Assembly: GCA_030528565.1 (NCBI GenBank)
Contig: JAUMYP010000004.1
Location: 47,744 to 111,743 of the forward strand
Direction: 5' to 3'
Length of the DNA stretch: 64,000 bases
Source of the DNA: Pseudomonadota bacterium
Lineage (GTDB): Bacteria > Pseudomonadota > Gammaproteobacteria > Xanthomonadales > Xanthomonadaceae
Under the pieces are notes generated by a model. The model saw only the letters and a list, made by a program, of their open reading frames with translations. It was not told where the DNA came from and ran no database searches. A program made the translations under genes and the position numbers. Below, in pieces: positions 53,735-63,943 of this stretch. Numbering within the stretch: the first letter of the stretch is position 1; each line of letters opens with the position of its first letter.

Positions 53735-54571
53735 TCAGGGCTTGATGATTTTGCCAAGCGCCGCCAGTAGAAAGCGCGTGCCAATCAGGGCAAACACTGC
53801 CGCGCGCGCCCACAGGCCATGGCGCGGCGCATCGAACTTGCAGAAATAACGCCACAGGCCGCGATGCTTGTGCCATTCCACAAACAGTGGGTTGCTGCGC
53901 GAGGACACGCCGCGCAGATGCAGCACCTCTACGTGATTGGCGCAGGCGACCGTGGCACCGGCTGCGCGCACGCGGCGGCACAAGTCCAGGTCTTCGGCAT
54001 GCAGGCGGTAACCCTCATCAAAGCCGCCGACTTGTGTAAACAGGCTGCGCGGCAGCAGCAGCAGCGCGCCGGAAACTGCGGGCACGGGCTGTACCGGCTG
54101 CGCCGCATCACGGGCGATGGCAAGATTTCTTGCTGCGTGCCTGCGCAGCATGGCGACAAAATCCGGATCGCGGCGACGGGCAGCCGCATCGTGTACGCCC
54201 GCCTCATCATGCAGCTCGGCGCCAAGCAGGGCCGTACCCTGCTGCCGGGCCGCATCCCGCAGCCGCAGCAGGCTATCTGGCTCGACCATCAAATCCGGGT
54301 TGACGAAGGCCAGCCACGGCGCCGTGCTCGCCGCCGCGCCCTGGTTGCAGGCCACGGCAAAACCGGGGTTATCGGGGTTGGCGATAAAACGCAGGCGGTT
54401 ATCAGCCAGCGCCAGCCGCTGCACGATGTCCAGGCTGCCATCGGACGAGCCGTTATCAATGACCCGGATTTCGGCAACATCCTGAGCCTGCAATAAACGC
54501 TGCAGGCAGGCTTCAATGGTCGGGGCGCTCTGGTAGCTGACCACCACCACGGCGATAGCGTCTGCATTCAT
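53735..54571 (-). CDS. Family 2 glycosyltransferase (rhamnosyltransferase-like)
   Basis: GT-A fold enzyme of 278 aa. N-terminal IAVVVVSYQSAPTIEACLQR, nucleotide-sugar binding EIRVIDNGSSDGSLDIVQR, and FVNPDLMVEPDS as the DxD-equivalent. GGFDEGYRLHAEDLDLCRRV marks the acceptor site of WbbL-type rhamnosyltransferases. The C-terminus is hydrophobic (VFALIGTRFLLAALGKII). It overlaps the upstream glycosyltransferase-like gene by 4 bp. Probably adds a sugar to an envelope polysaccharide, but no O-antigen locus is in view. Confidence 0.88.
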   Translation of the reverse strand: MNADAIAVVVVSYQSAPTIEACLQRLLQAQDVAEIRVIDNGSSDGSLDIVQRLALADNRLRFIANPDNPGFAVACNQGAAASTAPWLAFVNPDLMVEPDSLLRLRDAARQQGTALLGAELHDEAGVHDAAARRRDPDFVAMLRRHAARNLAIARDAAQPVQPVPAVSGALLLLPRSLFTQVGGFDEGYRLHAEDLDLCRRVRAAGATVACANHVEVLHLRGVSSRSNPLFVEWHKHRGLWRYFCKFDAPRHGLWARAAVFALIGTRFLLAALGKIIKP

Positions 54572-55407
54572 GCAAACAGGTCGTCCTGTGGCGAGGCTTC
54601 CGCTGCCTGCGCATACAGCGCCTGCAACTGCTCACGGCTGCCGCGCAGCGGGTCTTCGGTCAGGAATTTGTACAGTCTGGGGCGGTAGTCCGGCCAGCGC
54701 ACGGCCATCACCTCCTGGTCGCCTTCGCCATGCCGGGATTCATGGTCGCGGATGACAAATGCGGTTTCGCACAGCACATTGCGCCAGCCCATCGCTGCCA
54801 GGCGCAGCGAATAGTCGGTCAGCGCCGCCGCCCAGCTGGCAAAACTTTCGCCATCGAGTGCGCCACTGCGCTTGCGCGGCGTACCGCGCAGCAGCACCGC
54901 ATGCGTTCCGGCATTGGGCAGTTCCTGATGCAGTGGCGGCATTTTTGCAGCAGCGGCGGCAATACGGGCAGGCTCGGCAGGTTCGGGCTGAACCCTGCCC
55001 ATCTGCGGCCAGCCCGCATGTTCACCGGCATTGCTCCACGGGGTAGCGGTCGCGATGGTGGGGTCGCGGCGCAAGCAGGCGGCCAATTGCGTCAGCCAGC
55101 CCGGCGTGGGACGCACATCCGGCGCCAGTACCACGATGTCCAGGTCGCCGCAGGCGCGCACGCCCTCGGCCAGATGGGCTGCTTCGCCCACCGGCTGCTG
55201 GCGGCGGGTGTATTCGGCTTGCAGGCGGGTGGATTGCAGCCAGCGCCGGATGATTTCCATGCCGCGCGGCCCGGCCTGGGCATCATCCAGCAGCCATACC
55301 CGCGTGCCCGCAGGCGTTGCCTGCTCAAGTGCCGCAAGGCAGGCATCCAGCGCGGCATCATCACTGCCAATCGGCAGCAGCACAACAGGCAAGTCTTGCG
55401 GGTTCAT
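54568..55407 (-). CDS. Glycosyltransferase family 2-like protein
   Basis: Protein of 279 aa with a divergent GT2 fold: LPVVLLPIGSDDAALDACLA, VWLLDDAQAG, DIVVLAPDVRPTPGWLTQLA (the DxD position reads PDV) and TATPWSNAGEHAGWP as the acceptor region. It is coupled to the next glycosyltransferase by a 4-bp overlap, and the pair lies between mltB and purL. Resemblance to Xanthomonadales glycosyltransferases of this locus is from memory. Substrate unknown. Confidence 0.75.
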   Translation of the reverse strand: MNPQDLPVVLLPIGSDDAALDACLAALEQATPAGTRVWLLDDAQAGPRGMEIIRRWLQSTRLQAEYTRRQQPVGEAAHLAEGVRACGDLDIVVLAPDVRPTPGWLTQLAACLRRDPTIATATPWSNAGEHAGWPQMGRVQPEPAEPARIAAAAAKMPPLHQELPNAGTHAVLLRGTPRKRSGALDGESFASWAAALTDYSLRLAAMGWRNVLCETAFVIRDHESRHGEGDQEVMAVRWPDYRPRLYKFLTEDPLRGSREQLQALYAQAAEASPQDDLFA

Positions 55408-55426
55408 GTCGCCAGCTTAACGATTA

Positions 55427-55452
55427 CGGCCTGCCGTATCCACGGCAGGCCG
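55427..55452 (-). terminator. Hairpin after purL
   Basis: Perfect 11-bp stem cggcctgccgt/acggcaggccg with a 4-nt loop, 9 bp past the purL stop. The downstream U-tract is weak (TAATCGTTAAG), so the terminator call is tentative. Confidence 0.55.
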
Positions 55453-55460
55453 CCTGCATG

Positions 55461-58400
55461 TCAGCCGACCCAGGCGCGGGCGTTCTGGAACAGCCGCGCC
55501 CACGGTGAGGCATCGCCCCAGGCTTGCGGATGCCAGCTGAAGTTGACCGCCCCCAGGGTGCGCTCCGGATGCGGCATCAGGATGGTGGCGCGGCCATCAC
55601 TGCTGCAAACACCGGCAATACCGTCCGGCGAGCCGTTCGGGTTGGCCGGGTAAGTCTCGGCCACACGGCCATCGCCATCGACATAGCGCGCCACCACCGG
55701 CACGGCGGCCTGGTCCAGGCTGCTGGCAAACTGCATGCGGCCTTCGCCATGCGCCACGATGACCGGCAGGCGCGAGCCGCCCATGCCGCGCAGCAGGATG
55801 GAAGGCGAATCTGCCAATTCCACCTGCACCAGACGGCCTTCGTACTGTTCGGAAGCATTGCGCAAAAGCTCCGGCCAGTGTCCGGCGCCGGGAATGATGG
55901 CCTTGAGCTGCGCCATCATCTGGCAGCCATTGCAGACCCCGAGGCTGAAGGTATCGCTGCGGGCAAAGAACGCGGCAAACTGCTCACGCAGCGCCGGGCG
56001 CTCCAGAATGGAGGTCGCCCAGCCGCGACCGGCGCCGAGCACATCGCCATAGCTGAAGCCGCCACAGGCGGCCAGCCCGACAAAATCCTGCAACTGGCTG
56101 CGGCCTGCAATAAGGTCGCTCATATGCACGTCATAGGCATCAAACCCGGCGCGCATGAAGGCCGCCGCCATCTCCATATGGCCGTTCACGCCCTGCTCGC
56201 GCAGGATGGCGACTTTCGGCCTGGCGCCAGTGGCGATGAATGGCGCGGCGATGTCTTCCTGCGGGTCAAAGCCGAGCCTGGGATTCAGGCCGCTGGCGTT
56301 GAAGTCACGGGCGCTTTGCTGCTCCTCATCGGCGCTTTCGGGGTTGTCGCGCAGCCGCTGCATGGCGTGCGTGACCTGCCACCAGGCATCAAACAATTCC
56401 TGCCATTGCCATTCGGCCTGCACTTCGCCCGCGCACAGTACGCGAATGTCGTCGGCGGTATGCGGGCGAGCCACGCGCTGCGCGCATTCCACCAGCCCGT
56501 GCCGCGCCACCAGGTCGGCAAATTCGGCGCGGTTCTCGCTGCGAATCTGCACCACTGCGCCCAGTTCTTCGTTGAACAGGGCTTCGAGCACATTGTCCGT
56601 ATGCTTGTCCGCCCAGTCATCCAGGATGATGTCTAGCCCCATATGCGAGGCGAACGCCATTTCCGCCAGCGTTGCAAACACGCCGCCATCGGCGCGGTCG
56701 TGATAGGCCAGCAGCAGGCCAGCCTCGCGCGCATCACGAATCAGCTCGAACAGGCCGCGCAGGCGACCGGCTTCTTCCACATCCGGCGCTTCACCGGCAA
56801 AGGCCTGATAGCACTGCGCCAGAATCGAGCCGCCCATGCGGCGGCGACCGGCGCCCAGGCCAATCAGCCACAGCTCGGTGCCTTCTTCGCGCACCAGCAG
56901 CGGGGTGAGCTGCTGGCGCACATCGGCCACCGGCGCAAACGCGGTGACAATCAGCGATACCGGCGAGACGCTCTTTTGCGTCTGGCCCTCATGCTGCCAT
57001 TGCGCCTGCATCGACAGCGAGTCCTTGCCCACCGGGATGGACAAATCCAGCGCCGGGCACAGCTCCATGCCCACTGCCCTGACCGCATCGAACAGTTTGG
57101 CGTCCTCGCCCTCATGGCCTGCGGCGGCCATCCAGTTGGCCGAAAGCTTGATGCGCTCAAGTGATTCCAGCGGCGCGGCGCACAGGTTGGTAATCGCCTC
57201 GCCCACTGCCATGCGCGCAGCGGCGGCGGCATCAATCAGCGCCAGCGGGGCGCGCTCGCCAATGGCCATCGCCTCACCGGCAAAGCCTTCATAACCGGCC
57301 AGGGTAATGGCGCAATCGGCCACCGGCATTTGCCAGGGGCCGACCATCTGGTCGCGCGCGGTCAGGCCGCCCACGCTGCGGTCGCCGATGGTGATGAGGA
57401 AAGACTTGGCGGCAACGCTCGGATGCGCCAGCACGCGCAAGGCAGCCTCGCGCAGCTCGATAGCGCCGGTATCCAGTTCCGGCCAGCGGCTGGCCGCCGG
57501 GCGGCGGGTATCGCGGTGCATCTTCGGCGGTTTGCCAAACAGCACGTCCATCGGCAGGTTGATGGCGGCATCGGCGGGGATATGCCCCGGCACGGCGCCA
57601 TAGCCCACCACCAGATGCTCGGCTTCGGTGGCATAGCCGACCACCGCAAACGGGCAACGCTCGCGCTGGCAGAGCGCGGCAAAGGCTTCGATGTGTTCGG
57701 CTCCAATCCCCAGCACATAGCGCTCTTGCGACTCGTTGCACCATAGCTGCATCGGCGAGAGCGAAGGGTCATCGCTGGGCACGGCATCAAGGTCGATGAT
57801 GCCGCCCACGCCCGAGTCGTGCAAAAGCTCGGGGATGGCATTGGACAAACCCCCGGCGCCGACATCGTGAATCGAGCGAATCGGGTTGGCATCGCCCAGC
57901 GCCACGCAGGCATCAATCACTTCCTGGCAGCGGCGCTCCATTTCCGGGTTGTCGCGCTGCACGCTGGCAAAGTCCAGCTCCTCGGCGGTTTCCCCCGAAG
58001 CCACCGAGCTGGCCGCGCCACCGCCCAGACCAATCAGCATCGCCGGGCCGCCCAGCACAATCACCGCATCACCGGGCACAAGCCGCTGCTTTTCCACCAG
58101 CGCGCGGTCAATCGCGCCCAAGCCACCGGCAAGCATGATGGGTTTGTCATAAGCACGCACCAAAGCTTCGGTTTCGGGCTGCTCGAAGCTGCGGAAATAG
58201 CCGGTGAGATTGGGGCGGCCAAATTCGTTATTGAACGCGGCCGCGCCAATCGGCCCTTCCTGCATGATTTCAAAGGCGCTGGCCATGCGTGGATTGAGTG
58301 CGCGCGGCGCTTCCCAGGGCTGGGGCAAGCCCGGAATGCGCAGATGCGACACCGAAAAACCGGCCAGACCGGCCTTGGGCTTGCCGCCGCGCCCGGTCGC

Positions 58401-59339
58401 GCCCTCATCGCGGATTTCACCACCCGCGCCAGTGGAGGCACCGGGGAAAGGCGAAATCGCCGTGGGATGGTTATGGGTTTCCACCTTGATGGCGAAAGCC
58501 GACTCAGCCTCGGGCTGCAAGACATACTGCCGCGCCTGGCCTTCGGCACGCAGGCGGCGGCTGGGGTAGCCCGCCACCACCGCGGCATTGTCGCTATAGG
58601 CCGAGAGCGTATGCTGCGGGGTTTTCGCATGGGTGTTTTTAATCATGCCAAACAGCGAGCGCCCCTGCCCTGCGCCATCAATAGTCCAGTCGGCATTAAA
58701 GATTTTGTGGCGGCAGTGCTCGGAATTGGCCTGCGCGAACATCATCAGTTCGACATCGTGCGGGTCGCGTCCCAGCGCCTGATAGCGCGCCTCCAGATAT
58801 TCGATTTCATCCTCGGCCAGCGCCAGTCCCAGACGCTGGTTGGCGGCGCGCAAATCGGCCAGCGCAATCACCTGCAACTGGCCGCGCCCGGGGCTTGCGA
58901 AAAGACCGCTGGCCGCATCGGCATCGTCCAGCAGCGATTGCGTCATCGCATCGTGCAACAACCGCGCCAGCGCCTTTTGGCTTGCGGCATCCTCCGGCCA
59001 GGCCAGCAAATCCAGGCGCATGCCGCGCTCCGCGCGCTTGACGGCAAGCCCCGCACCGCGCAGCAGTTCACCGGCCTTGCTGGCCCAGGGCGAAATGGTG
59101 CCAAGCCGCGGCGAGATGAACTTTGACACCGCCCCTTCAACCTGCGGCGCGCGGCTGACATCGGCCTGCAGGATGCGCCCGAGCTTGGCGGTATCGACAG
59201 CCTGTCCTGCTTCAGGCTCCACCCAGTAGGTGAACCAGGCACCGGCAACTTGAATGGCGGGATGGACGCTGCGGAGGCGGGCTTCAAGGCGTTCGCGGCG
59301 GAACGGCGACAGGGCATTTTGCCCTTCGAGCACAATCAT
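55461..59339 (-). CDS. purL: Phosphoribosylformylglycinamidine synthase (large, single-chain)
   Basis: Fourth step of purine synthesis: FGAR + Gln + ATP to FGAM. It is 1292 aa, the full-length proteobacterial form fusing synthase and glutaminase. N-terminal PurS-like domain (1-150), then [36 protein letters not shown] and [15 protein letters not shown] in the ATP-binding core. The C-terminal amidotransferase has nucleophile Cys1136 in GVCNGCQMM, and its His/Glu in [11 protein letters not shown] 59339 is conserved in position ([18 protein letters not shown]). Stand-alone gene downstream of dsbC. Confidence 0.97.
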   Translation of the reverse strand: MIVLEGQNALSPFRRERLEARLRSVHPAIQVAGAWFTYWVEPEAGQAVDTAKLGRILQADVSRAPQVEGAVSKFISPRLGTISPWASKAGELLRGAGLAVKRAERGMRLDLLAWPEDAASQKALARLLHDAMTQSLLDDADAASGLFASPGRGQLQVIALADLRAANQRLGLALAEDEIEYLEARYQALGRDPHDVELMMFAQANSEHCRHKIFNADWTIDGAGQGRSLFGMIKNTHAKTPQHTLSAYSDNAAVVAGYPSRRLRAEGQARQYVLQPEAESAFAIKVETHNHPTAISPFPGASTGAGGEIRDEGATGRGGKPKAGLAGFSVSHLRIPGLPQPWEAPRALNPRMASAFEIMQEGPIGAAAFNNEFGRPNLTGYFRSFEQPETEALVRAYDKPIMLAGGLGAIDRALVEKQRLVPGDAVIVLGGPAMLIGLGGGAASSVASGETAEELDFASVQRDNPEMERRCQEVIDACVALGDANPIRSIHDVGAGGLSNAIPELLHDSGVGGIIDLDAVPSDDPSLSPMQLWCNESQERYVLGIGAEHIEAFAALCQRERCPFAVVGYATEAEHLVVGYGAVPGHIPADAAINLPMDVLFGKPPKMHRDTRRPAASRWPELDTGAIELREAALRVLAHPSVAAKSFLITIGDRSVGGLTARDQMVGPWQMPVADCAITLAGYEGFAGEAMAIGERAPLALIDAAAAARMAVGEAITNLCAAPLESLERIKLSANWMAAAGHEGEDAKLFDAVRAVGMELCPALDLSIPVGKDSLSMQAQWQHEGQTQKSVSPVSLIVTAFAPVADVRQQLTPLLVREEGTELWLIGLGAGRRRMGGSILAQCYQAFAGEAPDVEEAGRLRGLFELIRDAREAGLLLAYHDRADGGVFATLAEMAFASHMGLDIILDDWADKHTDNVLEALFNEELGAVVQIRSENRAEFADLVARHGLVECAQRVARPHTADDIRVLCAGEVQAEWQWQELFDAWWQVTHAMQRLRDNPESADEEQQSARDFNASGLNPRLGFDPQEDIAAPFIATGARPKVAILREQGVNGHMEMAAAFMRAGFDAYDVHMSDLIAGRSQLQDFVGLAACGGFSYGDVLGAGRGWATSILERPALREQFAAFFARSDTFSLGVCNGCQMMAQLKAIIPGAGHWPELLRNASEQYEGRLVQVELADSPSILLRGMGGSRLPVIVAHGEGRMQFASSLDQAAVPVVARYVDGDGRVAETYPANPNGSPDGIAGVCSSDGRATILMPHPERTLGAVNFSWHPQAWGDASPWARLFQNARAWVG

Positions 59340-59403
59340 GCTTGCAAAACCAAAGGTTTACGGGGCGGCTATTGTAGCCTGCCGCAGCCTGCAAAGCCCG
59401 CCC

Positions 59404-59432
59404 AAAGAAACAGGCCGGGAAGCCCCGACCTG
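59404..59432 (-). terminator. Intrinsic terminator after dsbC
   Basis: Stem caggccggg/cccgacctg (59411-59432, one G-U pair), running on the minus strand into TTTCTTT. Confidence 0.7.
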
Positions 59433-59442
59433 CCTGACTGCA

Positions 59443-60246
59443 TTACTTCTGCGTCGCTTCCAGCCATTGCAGCAATTGCTCTGGCGGCATATAGCCGGGT
59501 GTGTTCTGTCCATTGGCGCCGATAATCATCGGCGTGCCTTGCAGGCCAATCTGCTGTCCCAGCGTCCAGTGCGACATCACCGGATTGGTGCAGCGTACCG
59601 CCTGCGGGTTCTTGCCATTTTTGGAGTCGGTGAGTGCCTTGTTGCGGTTATTGGAGCACCACACTGCCTCCATGATGGCGAAATCCGGGCTGGACGGCCC
59701 CATCCGCGGGAAGGCCAGATATTCGACGCTGATGCCCAGCTTGTTGTATTCCTCCATGGCATTATGCAGGCGGCGGCAATAGCCGCATTCCACATCGGTG
59801 AACACCGTCACCACATGTTTGGGGTTGGCAGCCGGGAACACGATGCGCTCACTTGCCGGCACCCGCGCCAGCAGCCGCTGGCGCATCTTCGCCAGCGCAT
59901 CGCCACTCAAATCCCGCTTGGCCTGCATGTCGAACAAGCTGCCCTGCAGCAAGTAGCGGCCGTCATTGGAGATGAACAGCGTCTGCCCGCCGACAATGGC
60001 CTGCTGGAAGCCCGGCAACGGCGCATCGCTCACATCGTCGACCTTGATGTTCGGGTTGAGGCTGTGGATGGCCTGCACTGCACGTTCACCGGCGCTGCCT
60101 GCTGCGGGTTTGATGGCATTGGCTGCCTGCGCCGCTGCGATGGCGGCCTGGGTTTCCGGGGTGGTTGCTGCGCTCTGCCCCTTGTCCTGGGCGCAGGCCA
60201 GTATGCTGATGCTGCCAAGCACGGCGGTAATCAGGGCTTTTTTCAT
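59443..60246 (-). CDS. dsbC: Thiol:disulfide interchange protein DsbC
   Basis: Periplasmic disulfide isomerase of 267 aa. ATG 60246 has CAAGGAC upstream. The N-terminal dimerisation domain (VQAIHSLNPNIKVDDVSDAP) is followed by a thioredoxin domain with active site CGYC (154-157), a cis-Pro loop QGTPMIIG, and a second Cys pair (WCSNN, RCTNP) as in DsbC. The signal ends SILACAQ, so Cys18 could be lipidated, unlike soluble E. coli DsbC. An Ala-rich insertion (ATTPETQAAIAAAQAANAIK) separates it from the dimer domain. Gene order xerD-dsbC-purL is typical of Xanthomonadales. Confidence 0.93.
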   Translation of the reverse strand: MKKALITAVLGSISILACAQDKGQSAATTPETQAAIAAAQAANAIKPAAGSAGERAVQAIHSLNPNIKVDDVSDAPLPGFQQAIVGGQTLFISNDGRYLLQGSLFDMQAKRDLSGDALAKMRQRLLARVPASERIVFPAANPKHVVTVFTDVECGYCRRLHNAMEEYNKLGISVEYLAFPRMGPSSPDFAIMEAVWCSNNRNKALTDSKNGKNPQAVRCTNPVMSHWTLGQQIGLQGTPMIIGANGQNTPGYMPPEQLLQWLEATQK

Positions 60247-60342
60247 GAAATGTCCTTGAGGCATGGAAGTTTTTCAAAACCAAAGTGGCGCGCATTGTCG
60301 CACGATGCGCAAAACAAACGCGCCCACGCCTTTGCCCGGGCT

Positions 60343-61296
60343 TCAGCCACGCGGGTGATGCGTCTTGTGCAGGCGCTTGAGCTTTTCTTTGGCCACCAGG
60401 GTGTAAATCTGGGTGGTGGACAGCGTGCTATGCCCGAGCAGCAGTTGCAGCGCGCGCAGGTCGGCGCCGTGGTTGAGAAGATGGGTGGCAAAGCTGTGGC
60501 GCAGCACATGCGGGCTGATTTTCTCTGCCGCAATCCCGGCAAGCTGCGCCTGCGCCTTGACCTGCTGCCAGCATTGCTGGCGGCTCATGGGCTTGCCCTT
60601 GCCATCGACAAACAGGCTTTCGACAGGTTGCTTGCCCACTAATGCCGGACGCGCATCTTGCAGATAGCGTTGCAGCCAGTGCAGGGCTTCTTCGCCCACC
60701 GGCACCAGCCGCTCCTTGCCGCCCTTGCCACGAACCCGCAACACATTCTGGCGCGGATTGACTGCAGTGGCTGGCAAATTGGCCAGCTCACTGACGCGCA
60801 GACCTGCGGCATACATCAGCTCCAGCATGGCGCGGTCGCGCAGGCCCTCGGCGCTATCCACATCCGGCGCTGCCAGCAGCGCCTCAATCTGGCTTTCCGC
60901 CAATGCTTTGGGCAGCCCCCCTGACAGCTTGGGCGAGACCAGCAAGGCCACCGGGTCGTCTTTGCGCAGGCCGCGCTGCGCCATCCAGACAAATAATGTA
61001 CGCAGCGCCGAATGCAGTCGCGCATCGCTGCGACGGCTATAGCCATGTTCGGCGCGCCAGCGCAGATAGGCGAACAAATCTTCTCGACTGGCGCCCTGCA
61101 AGCCGCCCTGCGGGCAATTGCGCCACCTGGCAAATCCGGCCAAATCACGGCGATAACTTGCCAGCGTGGCACTTGCCAGCCCCTGCTCTGCCCAGATGGC
61201 ATCCAGAAACTGCGCTATCAATACCGCATCGGCCTCGGGCAGTTCGGGCAATTGCTGCGCCAGCTGGCGACGGTCGGCGGGGGTGGCTCTGGACAT
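60343..61296 (-). CDS. xerD: Site-specific tyrosine recombinase XerD
   Basis: Chromosome-dimer resolvase of 317 aa acting at dif with XerC and FtsK. The N-terminal SAM-like core-binding domain (FLDAIWAEQGLASATLASYR) and catalytic domain have all six catalytic residues: Arg167 (AAGLRVSEL), Lys191 (GKGGKERLVP), His263 and Arg266 (HVLRHSFATHLLNHG), His289 (LLGHSTLSTTQ) and Tyr298. ATG 61296 (MSRATPADRR) is preferred. It is not a mobile-element integrase: it sits in a conserved housekeeping context. Confidence 0.96.
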   Translation of the reverse strand: MSRATPADRRQLAQQLPELPEADAVLIAQFLDAIWAEQGLASATLASYRRDLAGFARWRNCPQGGLQGASREDLFAYLRWRAEHGYSRRSDARLHSALRTLFVWMAQRGLRKDDPVALLVSPKLSGGLPKALAESQIEALLAAPDVDSAEGLRDRAMLELMYAAGLRVSELANLPATAVNPRQNVLRVRGKGGKERLVPVGEEALHWLQRYLQDARPALVGKQPVESLFVDGKGKPMSRQQCWQQVKAQAQLAGIAAEKISPHVLRHSFATHLLNHGADLRALQLLLGHSTLSTTQIYTLVAKEKLKRLHKTHHPRG

Positions 61297-61364
61297 GGGC
61301 GCAATGTATCGACAGATAGCATCGACTGCCAGCGGAAAAGCCCTCCGCTTGCCTGCTGCCCATA

Positions 61365-61396
61365 CAAGCCGGGTGCCTGCGCTGACACCCGGCTTG
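61365..61396 (-). terminator. Hairpin after the TonB-dependent receptor gene
   Basis: Perfect 11-bp stem caagccgggtg/cacccggcttg with a 10-nt loop, about 28 bp past the receptor stop. There is no U-tract, so it may stabilise the mRNA end or act as a weak terminator. Confidence 0.45.
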
Positions 61397-61423
61397 CGAT
61401 GCGTACGGCATCTGCGCTGGCAA

Positions 61424-63607
61424 TCAGAACTGATAGCGCAGGTTGAGTGCCAGATAACGCCCCGGCTCGCTATAGAAGTCGCGGTTGGCGCCGCGGGAGC
61501 GAATCCAGCGCGAATACTGGCGGTCGGCAACATTGTAGATGCCGCCACTCAGGCTGAACTGCTCGCCAAGGCGGTAATGGCCAATCAGGTCGACCACGCC
61601 ATAGCCCGGCAGCGGCGAGATGCCCTTGGGCAAATCCGCGGCCTTCTTGGCGGCCGCAAAGTTCAGCCGTGCCTGCACTCCCCAGCGATTGTCCGGCTTG
61701 GCATAGCGCAGCGCCAGGCGGCCATTTGGCGGATTCACCCGCCCCAGCGGCTCGCCATTGGCGCTCTTGCCCTTGACATGGGTGGCGGCCGCATCCAGGG
61801 ACAGCCCTTGCGGCAGGCCGAATGCCTCCAGCGCCAGACTGCCCTCCAGTTCGACACCATACAGCTTGCTGTGACCATCGACATTGAACACATCGCAATA
61901 GCCATCGGCATTGAAATTGCCGTAATCGCAGGTGACATCCACCATGTCGTTGTAGCGGTTGTAGAACAGCGCGGCCTTGTAGCGGCCAAAGCGGCTGTAG
62001 TTCATCCATGCCAGTTCCAGCGCATCGGCGGTTTCCGGCTTGAGGTCGGGATTGGGACGGCCAAGCCAGTGACCATAGCTCTGGGCATTGGTTTCGCCAT
62101 AGGCCGGCAACCGGGTGGAATGCTGGTAGCTGGCGCTAAGCAGATTGTGCTCACCCAGCAGCCAGTCGAGCACCAGGCCGCCACCCAATGCCGTCCTGCT
62201 GAACTTGGCGGTGCCTGCCACCGGCTTGCGGTAATCGCGCACTTCCGGGTGATTCACGATGCGGTTGACATGCAGCGACGGGGTCAGGCTGATGCCGCTA
62301 CCGGCAAAGCTGATTTGGTCGGCCAGATGCAGCCCGCCCTGCCATTGCTTGGTCTTGGGGAAGAAATTGCGCTCCCGCGAGATTGCGCCGCTGCGAGCCA
62401 GCGAATATTGGTCAATGCTGCTGTATTGCAGCTTGGCGCCATAGCTCAGCGCATGCTCGATGCCGCCGCTGTCGCCAAATGCCTTGCCGAAGTCCGCCTT
62501 CAGGGTGTAGTGATTGATGCGGAAATTATTGTCATCGTGACTGATACCCCGGCCGGTGCGCGGATGACTGCGCTCATAGCTATTGAAGCCTTCGCTGCTG
62601 GTGCGCTGCACCGCTGCCTGCCATCTCAAGGTATCGAACGCGGCGCTGCGGCTTTCCAGCTCGTGCAGCAGCGACAGCGCATTGCGCTGGTTCTTCTGGG
62701 TATTGCGATAGAAGAAAGTCTCCACGCCGCTGCGCGGATTCTTGCCGACCTGATTGAGCAGCTCGCTCTTGTTCTCGACAGTGAAATGCTGCAAGGCCAG
62801 GGTGAACTTCTGCGCCTCGCCGGGCTTCACCACCCACTTGCCGTTCAAGGAATGGCTGTTGCCATCCAGCGGATTGGACTTGGTACGCCCCGTGCCGGTC
62901 ACATCCAGGCCGCCCTTGTTGTCCAGCTCCTGATACTGGCGGCGGGTATAGCTGAGCGAGGCGCTCTGGTTCTGCCCAATCAGGGTGGCCAGGGTCAGCC
63001 CGACAGAGACATCGCGGCTGTCGCCGCTATAGCCCAGGCGCACATCGCCGCCCAGCCGGCGACCTTCGCGGATGTAATCTCCCGGGTCCTTGGTGCGGAA
63101 CTGCACATTGCCAGCCAGCCCGTTGGCGCCCGGCCCCTTGTGGATGGTGACGGTCTTGAGGTCGGCCGGGTCAAAGTACTGCCGCCCATTGCGCATGTTG
63201 TGGCCGAAGCTGAAGCTCTGGCTGACATCCATGCCATCCACCTCCAGCGTCACCCGGTTGCTGGCATTGCCCATCATCGAGCCCATGCCGCCCATGCCGC
63301 GGATTTCGATATCGCCGAGCTGACCTGCGCCGGTCTGGGAAAACTCCACGCCAATGGTGTCATCAAACAACCGGCGGATATCCTTGGGCGGCTCGTTTTC
63401 CATCTGCTTCTGGTCAATCACCGTTTCCGAAGGACTGCGGCCACGCACGATGATGCGCGGGAAATCCGGCTTGGCCTCCTGCTCGCTGCTGCTGGTGACC
63501 GTGGCCGTTTGCAGCGGCGCCTGCACCTGGGCTTGCGCAACCAGGGGCAGGCAACAGGCTTGGGCAATCCAGATTGCCAAAGGTTTGCGCACGAATCTCA
63601 AAGACAT
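61424..63607 (-). CDS. TonB-dependent haem/haemoglobin-type outer-membrane receptor
   Basis: Outer-membrane active transporter of 727 aa. Signal peptide (to AQAQ, about residue 27), then a TonB box region and plug (DIRRLFDDTIGVEFSQTGAG, IEIRGMGG, VTIHKGPGANGLAGNVQF). The 22-strand barrel includes GRPNPDLKPETADALELAW and FFYRNTQKNQRNALSLLHEL. It ends in LNLRYQF, the barrel-assembly Phe. The plug/barrel style fits the haemoglobin/transferrin/lactoferrin receptor group, but no FRAP/NPNL haem motif is fully clear. ATG 63607 has ACAGGAG upstream. Fur control is predicted from an upstream box. Confidence 0.9.
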   Translation of the reverse strand: MSLRFVRKPLAIWIAQACCLPLVAQAQVQAPLQTATVTSSSEQEAKPDFPRIIVRGRSPSETVIDQKQMENEPPKDIRRLFDDTIGVEFSQTGAGQLGDIEIRGMGGMGSMMGNASNRVTLEVDGMDVSQSFSFGHNMRNGRQYFDPADLKTVTIHKGPGANGLAGNVQFRTKDPGDYIREGRRLGGDVRLGYSGDSRDVSVGLTLATLIGQNQSASLSYTRRQYQELDNKGGLDVTGTGRTKSNPLDGNSHSLNGKWVVKPGEAQKFTLALQHFTVENKSELLNQVGKNPRSGVETFFYRNTQKNQRNALSLLHELESRSAAFDTLRWQAAVQRTSSEGFNSYERSHPRTGRGISHDDNNFRINHYTLKADFGKAFGDSGGIEHALSYGAKLQYSSIDQYSLARSGAISRERNFFPKTKQWQGGLHLADQISFAGSGISLTPSLHVNRIVNHPEVRDYRKPVAGTAKFSRTALGGGLVLDWLLGEHNLLSASYQHSTRLPAYGETNAQSYGHWLGRPNPDLKPETADALELAWMNYSRFGRYKAALFYNRYNDMVDVTCDYGNFNADGYCDVFNVDGHSKLYGVELEGSLALEAFGLPQGLSLDAAATHVKGKSANGEPLGRVNPPNGRLALRYAKPDNRWGVQARLNFAAAKKAADLPKGISPLPGYGVVDLIGHYRLGEQFSLSGGIYNVADRQYSRWIRSRGANRDFYSEPGRYLALNLRYQF

Positions 63608-63943
63608 GGATATCTCCTGTAAAAATCGGCCTTATGGCCGGTGTTGGCATGCGTTGCCCGCGACCGGCAAAGCCGGCCACGGACAAAGTTGAAAGTCGCT
63701 CAGAGCCCGTTCAAAGTCCCGGCAGTCAGGCAGGCGTATCGGCTGCGCGGCCGCCTGCACATCGCTTTGCTTCGGTTTTTCTTTTTCTGCTGATAGCAAA
63801 CACGCAACATCGGCAGACAAGCGCCATGCTGCAAACGGCGCCGAGCCAACTGGCCAGTTGTTCATCGCTCCTCATCCCGGGCAATAGTGACAATCGGCTT
63901 GCACTGACCGATGAGGCGGCCGGCTGGCTTGAATCGGCCATTA
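63608..63943 (-). other. Long leader of the TonB-dependent receptor
   Basis: Non-housekeeping stretch of about 336 bp between the Fur box and the receptor start. Directly before the receptor ribosome-binding site is a hairpin CGGCC-ATAA-GGCCG (63627-63640), followed by ATTTTT, which has the form of a small intrinsic terminator or attenuator. A copy of the repeat end motif gagcccgttcaaagtc lies at 63703-63718, and a GCCGGC-TTT-GCCGG hairpin near 63666-63680. Two short reading frames exist (63726-63941 and 63632-63865), but neither resembles HemP or another known protein. Confidence 0.5.

Noticed and set aside
60343..61296. xerD-like tyrosine recombinase as a sign of an integrated element
   Set aside because: The gene is a standard XerD in the conserved xerD-dsbC-purL context; no tRNA, att repeats or phage genes are present.
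61166..63622. An 818-codon plus-strand frame opposite the TonB-dependent receptor
   Set aside because: Antisense to a receptor with full signal, plug and barrel features; no protein-like motifs.
63632..63941. Possible HemP gene in the receptor leader
   Set aside because: A Fur box beside a haem receptor made HemP worth looking for. The frames at 63726-63941 and 63632-63865 lack the family's Tyr-x-Leu-Arg and GKLILTK motifs, and a third frame gives only a vague resemblance.
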